From assembly GCA_039566865.1 (NCBI GenBank), contig CM076959.1:4323501-4387500 (forward strand): a stretch of DNA of 64,000 nt, written 5' to 3'. The notes beneath the pieces were generated by a model, which was not told the origin of the DNA, made no database searches, and was given only the letters and a program-made list of their open reading frames with translations. Shown here in pieces: positions 19,534 through 31,965 of this stretch. The position numbers were made by a program, and so were the translations under genes. How positions within the stretch are numbered: position 1 is the first letter of the stretch; every line of letters starts with the position of its first letter. This DNA is from Aurelia coerulea. Its lineage: Eukaryota; Cnidaria; Scyphozoa; Semaeostomeae; Ulmaridae.

Positions 19534-20474
19534 TTAGCCATCCAATGATACAAAATATGCTGAAGCTTCATCAAGGTCCTCTTCGTTGTATGTATATTTC
19601 TTGAAACCTGAGCCATCATCAATGGATAAAGATGCTGGGTATGAAAGCTTCACTTTCCATGTCTTATTGTGAATTAGAAAGTATCTGCGGATCTTGAGGA
19701 GTTTTTTCCTATTGATCATTGTTGGTGTAGAAAACAGCTGCTCAACTTTAATTGTTAATTTGATGTTGCCACTTGTTTGAAACTTCGTGTTCATAATCTT
19801 TTTTGATTGAGACAAGACTCTGCTTGAGTCCTGCCAAGTTTGAAATTCAGCATAGATAGATCTTGGGGAAGAGTCTTTTCGGTTAACTCTATGGGCTCTA
19901 TCTATTTTGATCCCTTTTATTCCACATTCATCGAGATGTTTGGTAATTAATTCCTTTGACTGATCCAAGCTTTCATTTTGGGATTCTGGTTCTGGGAATC
20001 CATGGAAAACGAGGGTTTTGCGCATAGTTATATTTCTAAGATCCTCAATTTCTTCTTGCAAGCCTTTGATTTGTCCATCTTTCCTTTGTAAGTCTTCCTC
20101 CAACTTGTTGTCTTTATTCGAGCTGGCCTGTACCATAGATTCTACTACATTAATTTTATCGAAAGCGATAGTATGATTTGACTGTAGCTTTCCGATACTT
20201 TGTTCTGCAATGTCCAGTCTTTTGCATAATTTGTTTTATAGCTCATTAAACCTTTAATCAACCTTAGTTTCAATGACATTTGTTAGATCCTGGCGGAATT
20301 GATTCAACCAAGCAGGCTGTTCCAGTTGTACCAGGTCAACCACCTCACCAGCATCTGTCCTAGGCATGCTGACCCAGACGCAGCTTCAACAATTTTCCTG
20401 GCTTCTTCGCAATCTTTGCTTTCCGAGTCAGCCGTTCTGCCTTTAGGAGCTCTTCGCGTGTTAGTTTTACTCAT
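19534..20474 (-). pseudogene. LINE ORF1-like protein (transposase_22/L1-type), decayed
   Basis: Reading starts at an ATG at 20474 (MSKTNTRRAPKGRTADSESK), shifts frame around 20365, and meets stops near 20245 before the long open part (20136-19534). That part has a coiled coil (KLEEDLQRKDGQIKGLQEEIEDL), then an RRM-like domain with TLVFHGFPE and IDRAHRV, typical of L1/Tx1-type ORF1 RNA-binding proteins, and a basic C-terminal domain. In LINEs this protein coats the element RNA. The ORF2 that should follow is absent, so this is a truncated relic. The PHD/recombinase relic lies 157 bases downstream. Confidence 0.6.
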
Positions 20475-20696
20475 AGTTAAATTTCTTCACTATTTGACAT
20501 AACTAGGATGCAAATTGATTTACATATATCACCAAGTCGAGATAAGCCATCTCACGCCATCACGTCAGTTTGTACGAATTCTGATTTGTTCGTTGCAAGT
20601 TAACAAGATTTCAAGCCAAGAGGAGTAACAAACAACTGGACAACTCACCACAAAGAAGGCTGTTCCTTTTTCTTGCTATCTTTTTACAATTATACA

Positions 20697-21430
20697 AAAG
20701 TAAAGTAGTTCATTAAAAAGATATTCATAACATGCTTGCAACATCATTCCAAAAAAATATTTGTGTTGCGTGTAGTAAAGGTCTTGATATCAGGCTATGC
20801 TCAAAACGTCGTGCTTATTTCAATTCGCATCAAAGTGCTTATATTTTTCGTTATTTACTTCTAACATCATAGCCTGTTGATAGATCTCCAATATTTGAAA
20901 ATATAATGGGTTGCAGTACCCTTTCCACTTTGGAATGCGAGGAAGGTTGAAATCGTTAGGTTTTGTTGCATTGTAAAAACAGATGAGTAAATCTGAAGAG
21001 GTAGAAGCCTAGATCTTACAATGGGCTGTCCATGTGTGGATGTGTGCCAGAGTTTGTGCCATTAAGAATTTTACATAAGTACAGTAGTTCATTAAAAAGA
21101 TATTGATAACATGCTTGTAACATCATTGAAAAAAAATATTTGTGTTGCGTGTAGTAAAGGGCTTGATAACGGGCTATGCTCGAAGCCTCTTGCTTAATTC
21201 AATTCGCATCAAAGTGCTTATATTTTACTTGAGTTACTTCTAACATCATTGCCTGTTGATAGATCTCCAATATTTAAAAATATGATGGGTTGCAGTACCC
21301 TTTCCACTTTCGAATGCGAGGAAGGTTTAAATCGTTAGGTTTTGTTGCATTGGAAAAACAGATGAGTAAATCTGAAGAGGTAGAAGTCTAGATCTTACAA
21401 TGGGCTGTTGATGTGTGCAGGAGTTTGTGT
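20697..21430. repeat. Tandem duplication, unit about 379 bp, plus a partial third copy
   Basis: Copy 1 (about 20697-21070) and copy 2 (about 21075-21430) share nearly all of their sequence, for example CATTAAAAAGATATT at 20711 and 21090, then GTGTTGCGTGTAGTAAAGG and TGATAGATCTCCAATATTT. A short third piece (TTTACATAAGTAAAGTAGTT) starts near 21629. There is no coding content. Confidence 0.85.
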
Positions 21431-22029
21431 GGCCAGGTTCACTGCAAAAGTAAAGTCCAAAATAGGTCAGCAAGATAACACCGATTGGAAACTTAAATCA
21501 ACTAATGTGTCATCTTCAACGTGTGTATCCTCATTCTGACTTGCTTTCATTTCATTTCAAGTGAACGTTTTGCTTTAGAGCTTTCAAGCTCATTGACTCT
21601 TATTTAAAATCATGGTAAAATATTAAAATTTTACATAAGTAAAGTAGTTAATTTTGAAAAATATTCAAAAATAGGCTTTTGTCATGCTGTTATATAATAA
21701 ACATGACATGTTTATTTCAACAGCCAGAGTAAGTGTCAAGACTGTTACCATGGCCCCTGAGTGATTGATTAACTAATAAGACTGATTAGAATGATTAAAC
21801 AATCATTTGATCAGCTAAGGGATGGAGTTAATGAGTAGTACTCTGCAACAAAATCTTTTATTTCAATCATTTATGCTACTCATGCCCTCTGCATTCATTA
21901 AAGGTTAACAGAATTGGGTAAGCAAGTTGCTAAATTTGAGCAAAGATTTGATAACTAAGCGGTTAGGAGTGTTCTTTTAAGATGCTGTAAGTCAGTAAAA
22001 ACCAACAGTTCAGTTCAGTTTTCATTTTA

Positions 22030-22400
22030 AACATATTGCGGTAAGTATTGAATGTGAGGCAGACAGGTCTTTGGTATGGACCAAAGAAACCGGGAAATAC
22101 CTAGGAATTCCTAGGATTTTTCTGGGTAATTTCTGGGCAAAATTCGCTAGCTCCTTAGGATTCCTAGGATAAAAAAAGGTGGGAAAAAGAGCAAAATTCC
22201 TAGGAAAGCTGGGAAATAGTGGAAATACAATGGAATTTTTTGGGAACATTTCCTAGCTCTTCGGGCATTGATTCCCAGCTTCCCCAGCTTTCTAGGAAAC
22301 AGAATTCCCAGCTTGAAATTTGTTTTGTTGAAAAAACTAGGGAAACTGGGGAAATCCTAGCTTTCCCAGTTATCTCCCCAGCTTTTTTGGTACAGGTACT
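22030..22400. repeat. Low-complexity block rich in TTCCTAGG/CCCAGCTT words
   Basis: Short words such as CTAGGAATTCC, CCCAGCTT and AAGCTGGG recur in both orientations, so the block can fold on itself. It may be a degraded inverted-repeat element. It does not code for anything recognised. Confidence 0.4.
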
Positions 22401-22796
22401 ATCAAGCACTAAAAACTTCATGGTGGAAGGGGTACTCTTATGGGTTAGGCTACCTTTTCAGACAGAACAAGGGGTGTGGCTGAAAAGATTTGCAGGGAAG
22501 GGTACTGCACCCTTAAATTTTTCTTTTTTGCAGCAAATTTGTTGCAAAATTTAGCCAATTTCCATCATCTTCAGCAATAAACCCAAGAAAATGCAATTTT
22601 CTCAAAAATTTGGCGTCTCATCAGCAAATTTGGAGTCTACACGCCCCTAATATGTTCAATTGCCTATTGTAGCAACTGCTTTGGAAATTCTTCAAACAAG
22701 GACAAGAAAAGAAAGGGATAAATCGTTTAAAGCCGTTGAATAGCAACCAAGATTGATAAGGATTTTCTTATACGCCAGTGGGCCACAGGTCTACCG

Positions 22797-24640
22797 ATTA
22801 TATGAGAGCTTTCAGCCTGGGCTGGAATTTCAGCCTTGTAAGCAAAGGTGAGAGTGGCGTGCGATAATATGACAGATGCCAGCCCAGACTCAAATTAACT
22901 ACCGAGATGGTGCCATTATTGTTTGGTATTGAAAACTTTAAGATAGCTTTAAAATCACTAGGTTTCCACTGACAACATTCTTTGCTTTCATCTCCCAACC
23001 CGGCTTTGCGAATCTTTGTGTTATTCCATTTTGGAGTGAAACTATATTCAAACTGTGCATGCACAAAGCAAATGTTCAGCCTGGGCTGCAAAATATTGCT
23101 ATTACATGAGAAATCTCAGCCCGTTAACCCTATCCAGACTGGGCTTTTTGAGCTACTAGAAGACTGGGGGGGGGGCTCATTCAGCCCCCCTCTCTAAAAA
23201 CGCCATTCCTTCACTTACGAAGACGAAACTCACCATGCAGGTAGCCGTACTTATGGTCTATCATTTCTAGTAAAAAAATTTCTAAAAATAGATATGACGT
23301 CATAATTATTCAAGACCAACTGGCACGTGTCCACGAAAAAAATGAAAAAAACAACTTTTTTTTAAATCTTTATAATTTTCTAAGAATGATTCACGAAACC
23401 AAATTATGCCTATCAAAGCATTGTTAGAAGGTGAAAATATACTCATAAAGTGAAAAATTTGATTTTCGCAAATTCAAGATGGCGGACAAAGAGATTAAAA
23501 ATCTTGTTTTTCTGAAAAATGACAAATCCAGCCATATTAGAGAATTTCTCCATAGTTTACAATGAAAACTACTTCAATGATAAGTGATCGTTGCATACTT
23601 CATTTTTACTTTTGAAATTTTTGTTTTGATTATTGCAAAAAATGCTGACATCAGCATTTTTTCCCAGTAGTAAGCAAATGAGTTGGAAGGAAGAAGGAAG
23701 GGGGAAAAAGGGGGTTGAGGATAGTTATTTGGTGGAATTTTGATAATATCTTGACAAACTAAACACTTTCAAGTCAAAAAAGTCTCACTGTAAAACAGAT
23801 TCTCAAGATATGCATGAAAACTGACCGTTAGTAGTACTATGTGAGGATACCCCCGGGGAATCTTATACCGTTTGCGGCCAATGATGCACAAAATTCAAAC
23901 AAAATTACACAGCTTAGGTGGAAACAACCCTGTTAATCAGTTTTAATCTATTTATTACCGCTGTAAAACATTTGGGGTCGAAATATCCTTGCAGAAAGTC
24001 CGCGAACTAATTTTTGCCATTTTCTTAAAGATGACGTAATTGATGAGGTCACGTGACACATAATTGTTCTATTGTTCTTGGAAAAAATTAAAGAGACCTT
24101 ATAGATTATAAGTTCACAAATGAAAAAGGATATTATCAAAGGACTATGAGGTGATCTGGAATTATATCCATAAGCAGCTTACCTAAAAGATGGCCCCGAC
24201 CACTCTGAAAAAAACAGTCACCCCCCGGCCCCCTAAATTTTTTTTTTTAAATTTCACACAAATTCACACTTCAAAAGGATAGAAACTAAAAGTCAAAAAG
24301 TCATTTCCTGGTTCGTTGAACCAATTTGGAGCAGTGCTCAGTTAAGTAGGTCGGGGGGCTGAATGAGCCCCCCCCCCAGTCTGGATAGGGTTAAGCCAGG
24401 CTGAAAATCCCAGGGCGCCAGCAGTTTTGCACACTGTGCCTATACTATACTGCTAACCAAACCCTACCAAAACCCTGTAAGGTGTGCGATACTGCATTAG
24501 CCCCAATCCCAGTACATGTAGCCCAGGAGGCTGAAATTCCAAGGTGATCACAAACTCAGCTTTACAAAGAGATGTGACTGGACAGGGGGCTGAGTTTTCA
24601 ACAACCCGGTTAGCTGGGCTGGAAACTCTCACATATCATC
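22797..24640. mobile_element. Possible outer inverted-repeat element hosting a piggyBac-like insert
   Basis: The left side has TATGAGAGCTTTCAGCCTGG and the right side the reverse of ATATGTGAGAGTTTCCAGCC. GCTGGGCTG/CAGCCCAGGCTG words recur on both flanks (22800-23120 and 24391-24640). These look like the two halves of one repeat-rich element split by the insertion at 23128-24390. Target duplication was not found. Confidence 0.35.
23128..24390. mobile_element. piggyBac-like non-autonomous element with TTAA duplications
   Basis: TTAA flanks both ends (23124-23127 and 24391-24394). Ends are CCCTATCCAGACTGGG and its reverse complement; piggyBac elements insert at TTAA and their ends usually begin CCC. 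Inner inverted words GGGGGGCTCATTCAGCCCCC also match. The left repeat carries about 30 extra bases that duplicate AGACTGGG. The 1.26-kb interior is AT-rich with no gene. Confidence 0.8.
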
Positions 24641-24747
24641 TGCCCCTGAATATATATGTGTAGTTTTCAAAAACATTTTCTAGTATCAGTGCTACCTCCC
24701 TTCCTTTTCTTTAAACTTTTGGCAATCTACCAGGCAATGTGACTTAC

Positions 24748-25407
24748 GTTCCATCTTTGGGGCCAATGATATGGTCGCAAATAGTGGTCATCTACCAGGC
24801 ACTTTCCACACACAAAGTAATAGGGTCCACAGTCTTTGCATCGAAACAAATTCAGCATCTCTGCGCCATCAATTTGCTTGCTGTGGGGCAACAAATCAAT
24901 ACAACAACTGAGGCAGTTTTTCAAAGAGGAAGGGGGTCCTTCTTTTTCGACTGCTACTCGCTGAAAGTCATTTCGAATTAACTCCCAGTTAGCAACATCT
25001 TTGATTTTTATCTCCTTGTAGGTCTTCCTGCGATTCTGGGGCTCCCGATTCTTGGTATCGCTTCCATAAGAGTTGACGTTTTGGAATTCCTCTTCAGGCA
25101 ACGTGCCTAGGCCGAGTTGACCAGGCCTATCCTGGTGGTGGTCGCGATCAGTATTTTCTTTTCCCAATTCAGAATGATGAGAGATGGACGAAACTGCTTT
25201 CCGGGGACATACCCATTTTGTTCTTTCTCTGCCTGAGCCACCATCATCGACAATGTTGATCTTCTTCCTTGGGAAAGGCATCTCAATTGTGGGAACTGAA
25301 GCACGCGACAGTACACGCTTGAATGGCTTAGGCCTCCCATAGCCTCCACTTGTTGCTAGATCGCTGAATTGCTCACCTCTCTGATTGGTCAATTGAACAA
25401 TAGGTTC
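24748..25407 (-). CDS. Exon with KDZ-type CxC cysteine cluster (partial gene)
   Basis: The open exon follows an acceptor (TTTGTTCTAG at 25408-25417), runs 220 codons in phase 0 and ends in a consensus donor (GGAAC before GTAAGT). Its C-terminal half has CLSCCIDLL, then RCKDCGPYYFVCGKC and HYLRPYHWPQRW. Cys pairs followed by DH, PxH and W resemble the CxC domains found in front of transposase domains in Kyakuja-Dileera-Zisupton elements (from memory). The N-terminal half is basic and unrecognised. No matching transposase exon follows at lower coordinates, where repeats lie, so the gene is partial or its next exon is far away. The end phase of the exon at 26479 does not fit this one, so I treat them as separate genes. 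Confidence 0.4.
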
Positions 25408-25828
25408 CTAGAACAAAGGAGCCATTACGAGGTCGTATATGAAAACGATTTCGGCTCGCGCGTTAAAAGAAAGCGCCGAGCGCTCGACTGGAGAACGATG
25501 GGGAATGGATTCTGCGGACGTTTCCGCAGCTCATCCGGCAGCGCAGGGAACTGCTGCTGGGAAGAAGACGAAGACACACAATGTCGGGAAAATAAGATTG
25601 GCCTAATACCTAATTGAGAAGCCGGACGAAAGACACAAAGCAAATGAATTATCGTGGTTTGTAGGATGTCTTCTTTTTTATTTCAACATTGTTTATCTTT
25701 TAACACTTGTCATGATGAAAGTAGGTAGTCTTTCTAGTAGAGTACTAGTGGGCCTAAGTCTACATACAGTTGCTACTAGAGAGACTAAAAGGCCTATAAA
25801 TAATACGAGATAATACGTTAGGTCCTCA

Positions 25829-26215
25829 AGCCTCCACGAACAGAGCACAACAAAGACAATGATACAAACCAAAACTGATTAGCGAACAGGAGGATTTTCG
25901 AATACATGCTGCTAACTGACCTCCAGGAACAGTAGTAGCACAACAAAAAATAATGACACAAACCAAAATTGTTTAGAGTACAGGAGGATTTCGAATACAT
26001 ATACTGCAAACTGACCTCCAGGAACAGTAGCACAACAAAAATAATGATACAAACCAAAATTGTTTAGAGTACAGGAGGATTTTTAATACATACTGCAAAC
26101 TGACCTCCACGAACAGTAGCACAACAAAAATTTGACACAAACCAAACTTGTTTAGAGTGCAGGAGGATTTTTGAATACATGCTGCAAACTGACCTCCACG
26201 AACAGTTACTGGAAG
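25829..26215. repeat. Tandem repeat, unit about 91 bp, about 4.5 copies
   Basis: The word AGGAGGATTT recurs at 25888, 25982, 26073 and 26161. Each unit holds CTGACCTCCACGAACAG, AGCACAACAAAAA and CACAAACCAAAATTG. Overlapping open frames on the minus strand are by-products. Confidence 0.85.
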
Positions 26216-28245
26216 CACCTTAATCTGGGGCCATCAAAGATGGGATCTTTCTTCTAAAAGATACCACCTGTTCACCAGTAGTAAACCCCTGGCTTTCCCC
26301 TGTCATAATGAGAACATCAAGCAGGACTCCATTTCTCTTTGATTTATTTGATATATTGCAGCCCAGAGGCTACTGTATATTGCAGTAGTTTGAATGCAAG
26401 TATGCCACTTTAGTGTGTTGGCACCTTATTCATTTATTGAATCCCCAACTACGCTTCAGCTCATGAATGTCTGCCTACCTGTCAACCCAACATTCACTGA
26501 AAACACGATGCGTTTGGGAGGGTTGCTGCAATTGGTTTTCTTATGACTAGCCGCTGTGCTCTGCAGAGATACCATCATATCATCAGGGCGTTATTTTCCC
26601 CGTGACCGCATGACCATTGGTCACAGGAAATCACAGGACAGGAAATTTTCTCACAGGAAATTTTCAGTCATGAATGTGAACTTTGACGTTTCCATCCACT
26701 TCACAGGAAGAAACTAAATATTGAAGTTAATAAAATGCTCACAGGAATGAAAATATCTCATTCACACTGAAGAGAGCTTATAACAAACAAGTTAAGCAAA
26801 TATTTATAGTTTCTGCATTAAATTATGCAAATTTCTTCTCAGCTGTCTTCCATTTGCATAGAATAGTGACCCGAAACTGGAAAGTGAATCAATGCTTGTC
26901 ACAAAACAATAATATAATATCCTACAGTACAGGTATTGCATGTTGAGACTTTTTCACGTGATGATGAGAATTCCTGAGCCACATATGCAGGGTGTTATTG
27001 ATTTGCAAGAGAATTGTTAAGAAACCAAAAACATTTTTCGACAGGAAGGGCATGTTAATGCGAGCAAGACCTGTATTCTATACTCCTGTCTTTGGCATTC
27101 AAGTTTATGTTTTAGCGATGCTGCCCCTCCTCTTCTTTCTCTCCACAGCAATGAAGGGGGAATGTCTGTCAGTGATCCCTTTCTGAATTTTATTCAAAGA
27201 AAAGTATGAACTGTCCCTGCCTGACCACTTTCTCTTCATTCAAGGGCCTATTGCTGTTTATAAATTTGAGCATTGAATATTCAGTCCTTCTTGTACTTGT
27301 GTTTGCACTTGATTTTCCAACAGCTTGTCCAGCCTCTGACTCCAAACCAAACCAAACCAAACAAAAAAGAAAGGCAAGGCCTAATAATCCCATGTGTGTA
27401 ATGATTGCATTCACTTCCTGATGATGCCTCACTCGTAACAACACAGATTCATATTCATCTGTAACTTTATTATCAAGCCTTCATCACATCGCTTTATATG
27501 GTTTTTATTGATCATCATGCACCAGAGAATTTACCACGATCAACAAGGAGGCAGAATGTACGCCATCTTTATCCCTGACTATCTCTAAATGAAAACGAGG
27601 CCCCTTTGGGATGCAAGAGAGGGATGGCCAATGAGATTCTTTCTGGTTGAAGGAGGGTAATAGGGGAAGGGAAGGAAAACATGAACAGCAACAGCAAATA
27701 CTATTTAAAGGAAAATTTGATTATTGAATTGATTTGGTCAACTTGATCCATAATTCTACATCTAGAAATTGATTGCAAGTTCTAGGATGTTTATTTTCCG
27801 ATTGTTGATGAAAAATGCACTTGCATCTGCAGTTGAAGCACCTGTACATACACGCTTTGAAACAACGCATTTTTGCCTTTTTTGTCAGAATGAAACGACA
27901 TGTGGCATATCATTTAAAACAAAGACACAAAACAAAGAGCATGCTGCCATAGCCCTGCTGATTATATTTTCATGCATCGATATCTGGAAAAAAAGAGTTA
28001 TGCAGCATAGCACTGCCCCACAACAGCTGCCAAGTACCATATTGCTTTAGAGCGTTCCTGCAAAACAAACGGTCGCGTGTCCTGGTAATTTTCATTGATC
28101 ATGCCATGTGCTTCTGCCCGATGGCGATGCCTTTCTGGCACTTGTTTCGGGAATACAATTTTGCATCTTTATTCAATATATAGCTCCAATTAGATGTGAA
28201 TTTGCTATTTAAACTAATTTCCACACGGGCTGTATCATTTATGAA

Positions 28246-28654
28246 CTTTTGATTTGATTTGATTTGATTTGATTTGATTTGATTTGATTTGATTTGATTA
28301 ATAAACTTTGCTAAATAATGTGAACACAGCGAACGTGAGGGGTAATGAAATACATACCTATAATACTCGAAATAAGGGGAACTTTAGATTACCGAATTCA
28401 AGAACTAATTGGGGGAAGCAAAGATCTTCATATTATTTTTTTAAAGAACAGAATGAACAATTTTGAATTGTAACGAAGGACTGTAATCGCTTTTAGCTGT
28501 GTAAGATTTTTTAAGTTTAGGTAGTTTACTATTAATTTCTATTTTTTATACCTACATTGTAACTTTTTACTTTTGAGGACCCCCATGAAAAGCACCTCTT
28601 GGTGATTGGGGCATCCTCTTTAAAGATATTTAATCAAATCAAATCAAATCAAAT
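28246..28654. mobile_element. LINE 3' ends with pentamer tails, facing opposite ways
   Basis: A (GATTT)n tract at about 28246-28300 and an (AATCA)n tract at about 28632-28654 border about 330 bases. The right half reads as a plus-strand 3' untranslated region (ACTTTTGAGGACCCCCATG ... GGGGCATCCTC) ending in AATCA repeats, the kind of tail cnidarian CR1/L2-like LINEs have. The left tract is the mirror tail of a minus-strand fragment (AATAAACTTTGC). Either two truncated insertions or an inverted one. Confidence 0.5.
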
Positions 28655-28664
28655 TTCTGGAGAA

Positions 28665-31186
28665 ATGGAGATTGACAACGAAGGCTCCATGGGGGATATC
28701 CTTGTTGAAAAAGTAGAGAGTTTGAAAGATGCTCAATCTGAATCGGCAACTGCTCAAAATGTCACAGATTTGAATGAAATAAAGCAACTCCTCGATTGTT
28801 TGAGTGTAAAAATTGACAGTGGAAGCACATCATCCGATGCAAAAATCAACATGCTTGGCAAAAAATTTGACGACCTAAGCCTCAAAATTGAGAGAAAAAT
28901 TTTACCAGAAGTCGCTAAGCCCTCTGACATTTCTACTGACGATGAAAGGATTGCAAAGCTTTATCTCTGTAGATCAATTGACGATATTCTGCGAAACTTT
29001 CCGGAGCTCTCATATTCGAGATGTGATGGCTACTTCAATTGTGACTTGTGTTCGTCAATGCAAAATGAAGCTGCTATGCCAGTCAAAGGTGCTCGTACTC
29101 CGGGGGTTTTCCAGTATTCTCCAGAGGATGGTGAAAATTTTGAAAGTGAAAAACTATTGCCTGATTCATTTCGCAATCTGAAGAAACATCTCAAGAAACA
29201 TTTCACGACAACCTTGCATGTCGTGAATTTGGAAGCCTGGGAGAATAAAGAGACAGAGAGAAATGCACACGTTGCAAGGAACGTTACAATTGGAATGAGG
29301 ATCGCTCGCATTTGCTACGATATCTATCAGGGGGGCAAATCATACAGATCATTTGAGAAAGAGATCTTAAAAGCCACTCAAAATGGATGTGATATGGGAG
29401 ATTTGAATCACTCATTTCAGTTTCTGAGAGACTTCCAGCCATTCGTTGCAGAACAAATCCATTCAAGAGTTGTTACATTTTTCAGCACAAGAATGCAACA
29501 AACTGGTTTTCATCCACCTGTCAATGTCCAAGCTGACAAAGGAACGAATGTACATAGAACATAGAACGAGACAATTCACCAGCATGATCACTACAGTTCC
29601 TGATAGTGATATACTCCAATTGGTTTTGTGTACATTGGCCAGCCTGTTGTAAAGGATCACAGCAGAAAAGGAATAGCCAAAAGCATCTTCGATCAAACCT
29701 TTAGATTCAAGATCAAAAATTCTCAAGTGGAAGGTCAATACTTTTCTCTGAATGTTCCAGATCACAGGTCTCAGTTATATGAACTGCCTTCTACGTTTTT
29801 GGCAACATGGGATCCACTTCACAAAGCAGGTCTGGTAGACAACAGAATTAGAAAAGATGCAACTTTCAAATGGCTTGTTGATTTACAATCAAGATGTAGC
29901 GAAATTTACAGGAAATTTGATTGGGGCAAAAATTATGAACTTTTGGTTGAAGTTTGTGTCATGTTGGAACAGAATCTAGCTAATCTACATAATTTTCAAG
30001 CGACAAGGTTTGCTAACAGTGTTCGTTTTGTTTTTAGCAACTTGAGGAAAGATTATAAACCGGTTACTGAGTGCTTGGAAAAAATAATTAATGACAATGA
30101 AAGTGGTAATGCCAAAGAACGGGAAAAGGCTGTTGATGCCAAAAGGTTACTGCGAGATATCAAAAATAAGAAGATGTGTTTGTATTTGTCAGGAACAGCA
30201 GATTTGTATGATCAGTTTGGAATTTTAGCTCAATTGTGTCAGATAGTGAACATATTGCCACATGAGCGTGTTGACCAAGTGATAGATGCTGCAAAGTACT
30301 TCGAGAAAATGGCAAATCACCCGGATCATACGGATTGCATCAAGTCATCCCGTCTTCAAGCTGAAACGGAAAATAAGAGTCCGGATACACTTCCTGTTAA
30401 ATGTTATTGGCCTAGATATCATCAAGACCTTGAGAATCTGGTATCCAAGGGAAAATATATGGGGGTGAACGTTTCTGATGACCATGACATGCGTGGATAC
30501 CAGACAAGATTAGGAGAAAGCAATAACCAAATTAACGTTGTTACGGACCCTTTTGACCTAGCGAAGAAAAACCTGGTTGATCTTCCCAAAACGATGCACA
30601 GTGGTTTGATAACCAGTATTTTTGATGAAAATCTAATTGAAACGACTGAAACTATTCGATTCTTAACCAACCTTAAATCCCCTGCAACGAAGTTGAAGGT
30701 GCATGGAGCAATGTTAATTGGGCATCAAAATGCAGCATTGTTTGTAGACAAATCTAGAAAACTTACCGATACAGTTTCCTCTATTCCTGACTCGGCAATA
30801 AAAGAAACTTACATGACTTTTTGAAAAAGCTTGAAAAGCACACAATCCACACGAAGGAGCAGGATTTAAACAGCTTCAACTTGATAAAAGACTTTCTCGG
30901 TTCAGAGCATCATCTTTACGAAGGAGTGGAGCTCGTAATCCATATCATCAGCATCGCAGCAATTAAAATATCCGTTGAAAGTGTTGTAGAAAGTTTAGTT
31001 TCGCGATATGAGGTACATTTTGACAAAGAAAGGCAGCTTACGGAAGAACACGCATTAAACGACATGGAAATAGCCGAGAACGGACCAACATTCGCAAAGG
31101 TGGACAAAATCCTGAAAGCAGCAATGACTATGTATTGGGGAAAGAAGAGTTTCTCTGGAGAGTGGCATTTCACGCATAGATCGTAA
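28665..31186 (+). pseudogene. hAT-type transposase, broken by three frameshifts
   Basis: Starting at ATG 28665, the protein reads on to 29564, where a 7-base duplication (ATAGAAC) shifts the frame. A second shift lies near 29625 and a third near 30813, where TTTTTGAAAAAG has lost a base. Recognisable blocks are QADKGTNVHRT, YIGQPVVKDHS..GKGIAKSIF (with small changes), FLATWDPLHKAGLVD with a likely catalytic Asp, FDWGKNYELL, and a C-terminal dimerisation-like part ending GEWHFT. It resembles the ZNF862/KIAA1586-like branch of hAT proteins (from memory). Roughly 840 residues would be encoded across the three pieces. Its element ends at 31509. Not expected to be active. Confidence 0.75.
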
Positions 31187-31965
31187 GACATTAGGACATA
31201 TTCGGGAAAAAGCAAAGTGATGACAAAGCTAATGAACGAAACTTCAAAATTATCTTTTATGGACCACTAACAACATTTCACATTCATTTACTTATATAAT
31301 TTGGAGACCTTTTGTTGATAATCTCGAATATAAACATTTTATAAGTAACCTAAATGTTGTGTAATCTTCTTGTTTCTCTTTTTTCTCTCCATAAGACATT
31401 ACCCTCATAGCATATTTGAAAATCAACCAATATTTCGAAACATTTTTTACAGGAAATTTCCTCCCGAAAATCTGCGGTCACAGGAAGTCTGTGAAAAAAT
31501 AACACCCTGCATATCATTGAAGTCAAATGCAAATGTGCCATTTGAACTCTCATTAATTATTCGCAAAATTTTACTGACAACATCCCCATCTATCCACCTG
31601 GTGTCAGCAAGCAGTTTTAAAGAAGAAATCCTAAGGTGAATATTTGGCACGAAGTAATTATCTGGATTATTTTGAATTAATGATATATACTTTACTGCAA
31701 GGGCAATATCGATCGGTGGTGTACCAGAAGGCTGGTTGATGTGTTTGCTTATCTTTTCCAGCCAACGGTTTTCAAAGATCAATTCCTTCCGTTCTTCTTT
31801 TTGCCTAAAGGCCTCTATGCATTTCTTTAGACCTTTTAAATCAAACGACCTACTCCCTATCTTGGCATAGTAGGCACACTTTTTTAGATTTATGTTTTGC
31901 AATGATTTCGTTGATAGCCAATTGCAAACTGTTCTTACAGGGAATGCTAGAAAATTTATTTTCAA

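Larger units (their letters stand above)
26584..31509 (+). mobile_element. hAT-type DNA transposon (4.9 kb)
   Basis: Ends are CAGGGCGTTATTTT (left) and the reverse complement of CAGGGTGTTATTTTTTCACAG (right). The 8-bp target duplication CATATCAT is perfect (26576-26583 and 31510-31517). CAGGG ends with an 8-bp duplication are hAT hallmarks. It carries a broken hAT transposase gene (28665-31186) and a LINE-tail insertion near 28246-28654. It sits inside a coding exon of the long minus-strand gene. Confidence 0.9.
26479..31946 (-). pseudogene. Coding exon of the long minus-strand gene, split by the hAT element
   Basis: The exon starts at 31946 after TAAATTTTCTAG and reads AFPVRTVCNWLSTKS..., in phase with the exon ending at 34657 (G|CA). 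It runs to the target site at 31510. After removing the hAT element and one copy of the 8-bp duplication, the frame goes on without a stop from 26575 (MVSLQSTAASHKK ... RIVFSVNVGLT) to a donor at 26479 (GACAG before GTAGGC). The piece has a motif, DTRWIDGDVVSKILRII, that faintly recalls the start of Ulp1-type SUMO proteases; this is weak. The insertion must disrupt this transcript unless the other allele lacks it. Confidence 0.5.

Noticed and set aside
24748..26479. Joining the CxC exon (25407) to the exon ending at 26479
   Set aside because: The upstream exon ends in phase 1, while the CxC exon is open only in phase 0; joining gives an early stop.
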